In this document: one piece after another, positions 59,691 through 64,000 of the stretch
Layout: each line of letters opens with the position of its first letter
Position numbering within the stretch: position 1 is the first letter of the stretch
Source: an uncultured Bacteroidota bacterium
GTDB lineage: Bacteria; Bacteroidota; Bacteroidia; Bacteroidales; UBA932
Direction: 5' to 3'
NCBI GenBank assembly: GCA_937901965.1
Contig: CALGSW010000014.1
Span: forward strand, 65,292 to 129,291
Length of the DNA stretch: 64,000 bases
The notes under the pieces: model-generated
Database searches by the model: none
What the model saw: only the letters and a program-made list of their open reading frames with translations
What the model was told of the DNA's origin: nothing
Position numbers and translations under genes: made by a program

Positions 59691-60899
59691 TTAAAAAGCA
59701 CTGAATCTGCCCGTTCTTTCATTCCATTTTACAAATGCATACCATCCTATCAAAATGAGAAGAATCAGGAAGAAAGCTCCGTCATATCCTATATAGTCCG
59801 GAAGATACGCCCTGAACTTTGCACCCTGAGGCAGAAGCCCATCCACAAATGGAACTATATAACTATTTGACAGTGGCGAGAATATCACAAGGCCAAGCAG
59901 AGAGAACCACAATTTTATCTGCCCTTCTCCCACTCTCCACAATGTACCCACAGCACAGCCGCCTGCGATTGTCATACCCAGGCCGAATATGAATCCGCCT
60001 AGAAGAGCCTTTCCCCAGAAATTTGGGAAGACCCAGGTGAGTTCACGGGCTCTCTGAGAAACCTCAGATATATCCCCGATAGTGAAATACTTTATAACTG
60101 TAAATCCTACAAGACTAACCAGCAATCCTGCAATTACCCCTACTGTACCATGAGACTCTCCGCTCATGAAAGGATCACGGAAGGATTTAACTATGCAAAA
60201 TCTTGATCTTTGAGAAATAAGTCCCATCAGAGAGGCGATGATTATAAACCAGCTCATTACCGGATTAGTATCGGTATAAGAGTAGGCAAGTAAGATAACC
60301 CCCAACAGAACAATTATTCCGGCAATAATCTGCCATTTGCCCTTTTCAGGAGCTGCTGCCAGAAATGTATAACTCTTCCCTGTGCTCCATTTTGGAAACC
60401 TCTCCATCTCCCAGATAAGGTACTTAAGAGAAAGAATTACACCCACAAACATTGCAAATGTGAAAATCAGCGCACCTCCTGACAAAGCAGGCACACCGCT
60501 GAAGAACGAGCCGATTGAGCAGCCGATACCCACTGTCGCCCCCACAGCCATAAGAGCACCTCCGAGTAACCCCTTTATCATCTCCCCTTTTGGAGGGACA
60601 CGAAGAGCAAACTCTTTGGAAAAAAGAGCACCGGCAAATGAACCCAAAACAATCAGTACCACAAGCATCCCGTAGTTATTCTGAGAAACCGGTGTAACAA
60701 CCTTATCTGAGAACATACCAAAAAGAGAGAAGAGATTATCTCCAAGATTGGTTATTCCTCCGCTGGCACCCCACGGGCTCTTTATCGCAAACAGGAGGAT
60801 GTTGAGTAATCCCAGCAAAATCCCGCCTACCCAAACAGGCCAGTGTTTACCAAAGACCATTCTGAAGAGCTCAGAAAGTGAATTTTTTTCTTTAGACAT
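59691..60899 (-). CDS. YeeE/YedE-type sulfur (thiosulfate) permease
   Basis: A 402-residue membrane protein with about ten helices. Two conserved Cys motifs mark the YeeE/YedE family: 'GIGCSIGSFFSG' in the first half and 'GGCAVGTLWRVGEGQ' in the second. In E. coli and Spirochaeta the YeeE protein (TsuA) takes up thiosulfate by passing it along such cysteines, and YedE is linked with selenium. It is 11 bases from tusA, as is usual. The operon here has exported rhodaneses, which favours a sulfane sulfur cargo. Confidence 0.9.
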   Translation of the reverse strand: MSKEKNSLSELFRMVFGKHWPVWVGGILLGLLNILLFAIKSPWGASGGITNLGDNLFSLFGMFSDKVVTPVSQNNYGMLVVLIVLGSFAGALFSKEFALRVPPKGEMIKGLLGGALMAVGATVGIGCSIGSFFSGVPALSGGALIFTFAMFVGVILSLKYLIWEMERFPKWSTGKSYTFLAAAPEKGKWQIIAGIIVLLGVILLAYSYTDTNPVMSWFIIIASLMGLISQRSRFCIVKSFRDPFMSGESHGTVGVIAGLLVSLVGFTVIKYFTIGDISEVSQRARELTWVFPNFWGKALLGGFIFGLGMTIAGGCAVGTLWRVGEGQIKLWFSLLGLVIFSPLSNSYIVPFVDGLLPQGAKFRAYLPDYIGYDGAFFLILLILIGWYAFVKWNERTGRFSAF

Positions 60900-60910
60900 A
60901 GTTACCCCTC

Positions 60911-61141
60911 CTAGCCCTTTCTCAAAACGAATCTGTTAATGCCTCCGTCAAGATCAGAAGATTCAACAAGCTCATTTCCTGACTTCTCACACCAGCTTGG
61001 AAGGTCTGTTTTTGTTCCCGGATCTGTTCCCAGAACCTCAAGAACCTCCCCTGATTTAAGCTCTTTCATAGCCTTTGCTATCTTCATCATAGGCATTGGA
61101 CAAGAGAGTCCTTTGCAATCTAAAGTCATCTTAATTTCCAT
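60911..61141 (-). CDS. tusA: TusA-family sulfur carrier protein
   Basis: About 76 residues from the ATG at 61141; the longer frame adds a non-conserved head and is rejected. The motif 'CKGLSCPMPMMK' has Cys9 and the sulfur-carrying Cys14 in CPxP. The C-terminal 'GGINRFVLRK' strand is typical. TusA-like proteins receive sulfur from rhodanese or the YeeE permease and hand it to DsrE-type or biosynthetic proteins in the cytoplasm. It is the first gene of the sulfur operon. Confidence 0.93.
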   Translation of the reverse strand: MEIKMTLDCKGLSCPMPMMKIAKAMKELKSGEVLEVLGTDPGTKTDLPSWCEKSGNELVESSDLDGGINRFVLRKG

Positions 61142-61172
61142 AATTATTTGTTTAAAAATGTTCAGTACAAAG

Positions 61173-61200
61173 TTGAGATTTGTATTAATCCGCATCTCAA
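61173..61200. promoter_or_regulatory. Inverted repeat upstream of tusA
   Basis: TTGAGAT (61173-61179) and ATCTCAA (61194-61200), spaced by 14 bases, in the 181-base gap between tusA and the divergent regulator gene. Arms and spacing could suit a dimeric Crp-type regulator, but the consensus of this protein is unknown. Confidence 0.35.
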
Positions 61201-61247
61201 ACGGGTGTATGATATGCTCCTATGATAAAAGGGGAAACGTTGCTAAT

Positions 61248-61275
61248 AAAAAATATGTTCTATATCATATTTTTT
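61248..61275. promoter_or_regulatory. 10-base inverted repeat upstream of the Crp/Fnr-family gene
   Basis: AAAAAATATG-TTCTATAT-CATATTTTTT, perfect arms. It lies about 17 bases before TATCTTTA (61292-61299), a near TAnnTTTG box for the regulator gene, so a bound protein would affect its transcription. Possible autoregulatory site. Confidence 0.4.
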
Positions 61276-61322
61276 GAATTGAAAACTTTCGTATCTTTAA
61301 AAAATTCATCAGACTATTTAAA

Positions 61323-62021
61323 ATGAAAAAAGATATTAATCGTCATAATACCTGCACATTAAGCATGGCAGTCACAAGCTGTTTTGAAAAACTGACTGAT
61401 GACGAACTAAGAATGCTTGAGGAGAATGTTGTTGTAATTAAGTACAAGAGAGGAGAAAACCTTTGTAAACAGGGGACTCTAGCTTCTCACATTCTCTATT
61501 TATGCTGCGGTCTTGCCAAAATATACATGGAAAATGAGTCAGGAAGTCTGATTCTTAAGGTTCTCCCCCAGGGTAATCTTATAGGCCTTTCTGCCCTTCT
61601 GGACGGATCAAATGTTTTTCAGTATTCCGCTTACGCATATCAGGATTGTACAGTAAGACTTATTGATATCAGAACCTTTAAAAATCTGATAAAACAAAAT
61701 CCTGCGTTTGCAAACGAAGTGATTAACCTGCTTTGTGAGAATCAGATTCAGCTGCAAACCAGATTTTTTGCATTCACAAAAAAGCAGTCATTCGGCAGGC
61801 TTGCCGATACCCTTATCTGCCTTGCCTGCAACATATACAAACAGGACGAATTTGAATTTCCGCTGAAAAGAAGGGAGCTTGCGGAACTAACCGGTATGAC
61901 AACTGAAAGTGTAATCCGGTCCATGTCAAAACTGAAAAGTGACGGAATTATTGATATGGATGGAAAAACTTTAAAAATTATTGATAAGGATCGCCTTCAG
62001 CAAATAAGCAATTTTGGTTAG
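61323..62021 (+). CDS. Crp/Fnr-family transcription regulator
   Basis: A 232-residue protein with an N-terminal cyclic-nucleotide-binding-like domain (about 20-140, 'KYKRGENLCKQG' and 'GNLIGLSALLDG') and a C-terminal winged helix with 'LPLKRRELAELTGMTTESVIRSMSKL' (real residues FPLKRR...). The sensor domain holds several Cys (11, 19, 48, 61, 62); they may be a redox- or sulfur-sensing group, though no FNR cluster pattern is obvious. It is divergent from the sulfur operon and is its likely regulator by position. Confidence 0.9.
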   Translation: MKKDINRHNTCTLSMAVTSCFEKLTDDELRMLEENVVVIKYKRGENLCKQGTLASHILYLCCGLAKIYMENESGSLILKVLPQGNLIGLSALLDGSNVFQYSAYAYQDCTVRLIDIRTFKNLIKQNPAFANEVINLLCENQIQLQTRFFAFTKKQSFGRLADTLICLACNIYKQDEFEFPLKRRELAELTGMTTESVIRSMSKLKSDGIIDMDGKTLKIIDKDRLQQISNFG

Positions 62022-62051
62022 CAGGTAATGTTCAGGTGTTATATTTTATAA

Positions 62052-62059
62052 TATATTTG
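62052..62059 (+). promoter_or_regulatory. minus-7 box of GH18 gene
   Basis: TATATTTG, an exact TAnnTTTG match, 23 bases before the ATG at 62083. Confidence 0.55.
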
Positions 62060-62082
62060 CAGAGTATAACCCTTCTTAACTA

Positions 62083-63207
62083 ATGATTATAAGACTTCTT
62101 CCTGCAATATTCATTGCAGCAGCCTTACTGGCGATTCCACTCAGTTGCGAAAAAGAGCCCATTCCGGATCCGGGACCAGATGAAAAACCATATGTTCCTG
62201 CAACTCTTAAGGAGGGGCGTGTAGCATTAGCTTACGTAACATACTGGGGTACACAGATTCCTGATGCCAGGATAATCACACATATTAACTATGCATTTGC
62301 TGAACTTTATGTACGTGACGGAGAGTATCAGGGGTTCAAGCTTCAGGGAAATGAGAGCCGGTTTCAGCAAATTGTTGACCTTAAAAAACAGCATCCTCAT
62401 CTGAAGATACTGGTTTCTTTCACACATGTTGTAGATAATTACGACAACATTCAGGGTGGCAGCTTCTCGGCTCTGGCAAAATCAGATGAATACAGAAAGG
62501 CCTTTGCTCAGGACTGCCTTGAATTTATTGAGAAATGGGGTATTGACGGGATTGATATTGACTGGGAGTTCCCCGGACTTTCATGGAGCGGGGCAGCTTC
62601 TGACCCTGCGGTAGATGTTCAGAATCACATTCTGCTAATGAAACAGCTCAGAGAGACTCTTGGTAATAATTACCTGCTTACATATGCAGGCTATATCATG
62701 GACAAAAGAGCAGTTACCGGTGGTTACAGATACATTGACATTAAGGCTGTTGACCAATATGTTGACTTTGTGAACATCATGACATACGATATGGATGCAG
62801 CACCAAAGCACCACTCGGCATTGAGCGATACAAGAGCATACTGGGACTGTACAAGAGCAATCAGTGCATACAGAAATGCCGGTGTCGAATATAATAAAAT
62901 GGTTCTTGGGATTCCTTTCTACGGCAGACATTCATACTCTGAGAAACCGCAGTCACTTAATTACAGTGCAATACTGAACCTTGACAAGGCTATCTATAAA
63001 ATAGACAACTGGGACGCTGTTTCAAAGACACCTTATGTTACAAAAAGCGGTATTTTCTTTTGCGGTTACGATAATCAGCAGAGCATAGAAAACAAGGCGA
63101 GCTGGGCCCGTGGCCTCGGACTTAAAGGGCTGATGTACTGGCAGTATGATGCTGATGATGCCAAAGGCACCCTTCGCAAGGCGGTGTGGGAATCGGTGAT
63201 GAAATAG
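62083..63207 (+). CDS. GH18-family glycoside hydrolase lipoprotein (chitinase / endo-beta-N-acetylglucosaminidase)
   Basis: A 374-residue lipoprotein (lipobox PLSC, Cys22) with a short Pro-rich linker and a GH18 TIM barrel. The active site 'DGIDIDWE' has the full DxxDxDxE (Asp155, Asp158, Asp160, Glu162). Other marks are 'VALAYVTYWG', 'KILVSFTHV', 'VNIMTYDMD' and 'GLMYWQYDAD'. The enzyme cuts GlcNAc-beta-1,4 bonds of chitin or N-glycans at the cell surface. It has its own promoter and is followed by gene-free repeat DNA. Confidence 0.93.
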   Translation: MIIRLLPAIFIAAALLAIPLSCEKEPIPDPGPDEKPYVPATLKEGRVALAYVTYWGTQIPDARIITHINYAFAELYVRDGEYQGFKLQGNESRFQQIVDLKKQHPHLKILVSFTHVVDNYDNIQGGSFSALAKSDEYRKAFAQDCLEFIEKWGIDGIDIDWEFPGLSWSGAASDPAVDVQNHILLMKQLRETLGNNYLLTYAGYIMDKRAVTGGYRYIDIKAVDQYVDFVNIMTYDMDAAPKHHSALSDTRAYWDCTRAISAYRNAGVEYNKMVLGIPFYGRHSYSEKPQSLNYSAILNLDKAIYKIDNWDAVSKTPYVTKSGIFFCGYDNQQSIENKASWARGLGLKGLMYWQYDADDAKGTLRKAVWESVMK

Positions 63208-63254
63208 TCCCGGCCTTTACTATACTTCACTATTCTATACTTCCTCTGTCATTA

Positions 63255-63332
63255 GCTGCCACTCCGGAACGATTCCTCCTCATCCGCTTCGCTTCTTCCG
63301 GCGGGGGTTCCGTCGTGTTTGCGGATGACCGG
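63255..63332 (+). repeat. Direct repeat A, copy 1 (78 bases)
   Basis: Matches 63729-63806 at 76 of 78 bases without gaps (start GCTGCCACTCCGGAACGATT). Similarity continues weakly to a shared CTTTTCACAGAGTA about 20-25 bases further (63351 and 63825). Confidence 0.9.
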
Positions 63333-63383
63333 GGAAGTAGTGCTACGTGGCTTTTCACAGAGTAATCGGCGAAAAAACAGGCG

Positions 63384-63506
63384 TGGGTGGGACGAACCTC
63401 TATGGGGTTGAATTACATGGTGTTTCAAAACACAAATCTTTCATAATCAATAAATTATGTTTTACAATTAGTTCATTACGAGGTCGGTGGAGGTTCGTCC
63501 CACCCA
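63384..63506. repeat. 17-base inverted repeat pair
   Basis: TGGGTGGGACGAACCTC (63384-63400) and its exact complement GAGGTTCGTCCCACCCA (63490-63506), spaced by 89 bases of AT-rich sequence. Confidence 0.85.
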
Positions 63507-63651
63507 AACCCGCAACCTCCGGAGCCAGATACCCGGCCAAAGGCCGCAAAAACTGCGAAGCACCAATTAAATCCTTGCAAGGCGATGTATATCCGCAAAT
63601 CTGCGCGAGACAAACTGCACCCGCAGGGCTGTAACACACAGATTAAAAGCG

Positions 63652-63698
63652 CTTTGACAATCAACCCGAGGGATCACCCCTCGGATTAAGTGTCAAAC
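63652..63698. repeat. Imperfect palindrome related to the element at 55697
   Basis: Arms 63652-63672 and 63678-63698; TTTGACA and CCGAGGG are kept in both. Read on the minus strand it begins GTTTGACACTT, the same as one arm of the 106-base element at 55697-55802. Confidence 0.6.
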
Positions 63699-63728
63699 CC
63701 CTGCTATTCAGCTCTTTTCCAGCCATCC

Positions 63729-63806
63729 GCTGCCACTCCGGAACGATTCCTCCTCATCCGCTTCGCTTCTTCCGGCGGGGGTTCCGTCGTGTTTGTGGAT
63801 GACTGG
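63729..63806 (+). repeat. Direct repeat A, copy 2 (78 bases)
   Basis: Second copy of repeat A; see 63255-63332. Confidence 0.9.
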
Positions 63807-63848
63807 TAAGGATTACTACATACCTTTTCACAGAGTATCCGCATAACT

Positions 63849-63899
63849 GAAGGAGTCTCCGCCACAGCGAACACAGTGAGCGAGGAGGAAAAACTCCGG
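63849..63899 (+). repeat. Direct repeat B, copy 1 (51 bases)
   Basis: Matches 63950-64000 at 48 of 51 bases (start GAAGGAGTCTCCGCCACAGC). GGAGT near its start can pair with ACTCC near its end. Confidence 0.9.
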
Positions 63900-63949
63900 A
63901 AGTTTTGCGGACTACTCTGTGAATGCAGTAAGATTGCCAGAGATAATTT

Positions 63950-64000
63950 GAAGGAGTCTCCGCCACAGCGAACGAAGAGAGCGAGGAGGAAAAACTCCGG
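63950..64000 (+). repeat. Direct repeat B, copy 2 (reaches window end)
   Basis: Second copy of repeat B, 101 bases after the first; it runs to the last base, so more copies may follow outside. Confidence 0.9.

Larger units (their letters stand above)
63208..64000. other. Gene-free, repeat-rich region to window end
   Basis: No believable gene on either strand; the open frames are short, overlap in all frames and match nothing. It holds two tandem families of direct repeats (63255/63729 and 63849/63950), a 17-base inverted pair (63384/63490), and a palindrome (63652-63698). Confidence 0.75.

Noticed and set aside
63347..63966. Short open frames near the window end on both strands
   Set aside because: They are composed of the direct and inverted repeats, overlap each other and have no coding look.
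63208..64000. CRISPR array
   Set aside because: Repeats are 51 to 78 bases, only two copies each, unequal spacing and no cas gene in the window.

Overview
The window comes from a bacterium of the phylum Bacteroidetes, most likely order Bacteroidales; the family cannot be told from sequence alone. Evidence: a SusC/SusD pair, a FecR-type anti-sigma factor with its ECF sigma factor, DUF4837, DUF4252 and DUF819 families, a glycine-lipid acyltransferase pair, promoters of the Bacteroidetes type (TTTG, about 19-21 bases, TAnnTTTG), AT-rich spacers and very short intergenic gaps. A superoxide reductase and the absence of any respiratory oxidase fit an anaerobe or microaerophile. Starts were moved where the longest reading frame ran into upstream signals (btuB-like receptor, miaB, def, several lipoproteins).

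Layout. 1-1663: tail of an unknown gene, then an ECF sigma factor/membrane protein/DUF4252 operon. 1726-8891 (minus): ruvX, def, phosphomannomutase, an alpha/beta-hydrolase-like secreted protein, a DUF5009 acyltransferase-like membrane protein, a DUF819 membrane protein and a BamA/TamA-type barrel. 8941-13703 (plus): superoxide reductase, M23 peptidase, dxr, rseP, DUF4837. 13710-15585: tRNA-Glu, rpsT, radC, upp. 15580-23384: amidohydrolase, rpoN, glycine-lipid acyltransferase pair, SPOR protein, miaB, OsmC. 23446-29562: a cobalamin riboswitch controlling a TonB receptor and surface YncE/DUF5074 lipoprotein, then an M16 peptidase. 29696: tRNA-Leu.

29.8-38.4 kb is an accessory region: a hipBA module with three palindromic operators, short direct repeats on both sides, an AAA+/DUF4143 ATPase, a wrecked serine-hydrolase gene, an M23 lipoprotein, a GH16-like lipoprotein, a protein with two copies of an undescribed 'IDWG...DRYL' domain, and a truncated Smr gene that has a second fragment at 52.4 kb.

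38.5-52.3 kb (minus) is one co-directional block: ECF sigma, FecR anti-sigma, STN-containing SusC, SusD, a surface lipoprotein, then M20 peptidase, cyanophycinase-like hydrolase, YfcC permease, M14 carboxypeptidase and an enolase-superfamily epimerase/OSBS-like enzyme. It reads as a polysaccharide-utilisation-locus architecture re-tooled for peptides or an amino-acid polymer. 52.5-55.3 kb: two secreted hypothetical proteins, SatP-like permease, AcpH-like protein.

55.25-62.0 kb is the most unusual part: a sulfur locus with DsrE, four exported rhodanese proteins carrying about six rhodanese domains (three are lipoproteins, one ends in a SoxY-like Gly-Cys-Gly-Gly tail), an O/P-type porin, a YeeE/YedE permease and TusA, with a divergent Crp/Fnr regulator. 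I infer periplasmic capture and import of sulfane sulfur or thiosulfate. 62.1-63.2 kb is a GH18 lipoprotein, and the last 0.8 kb is gene-free, repeat-rich DNA.
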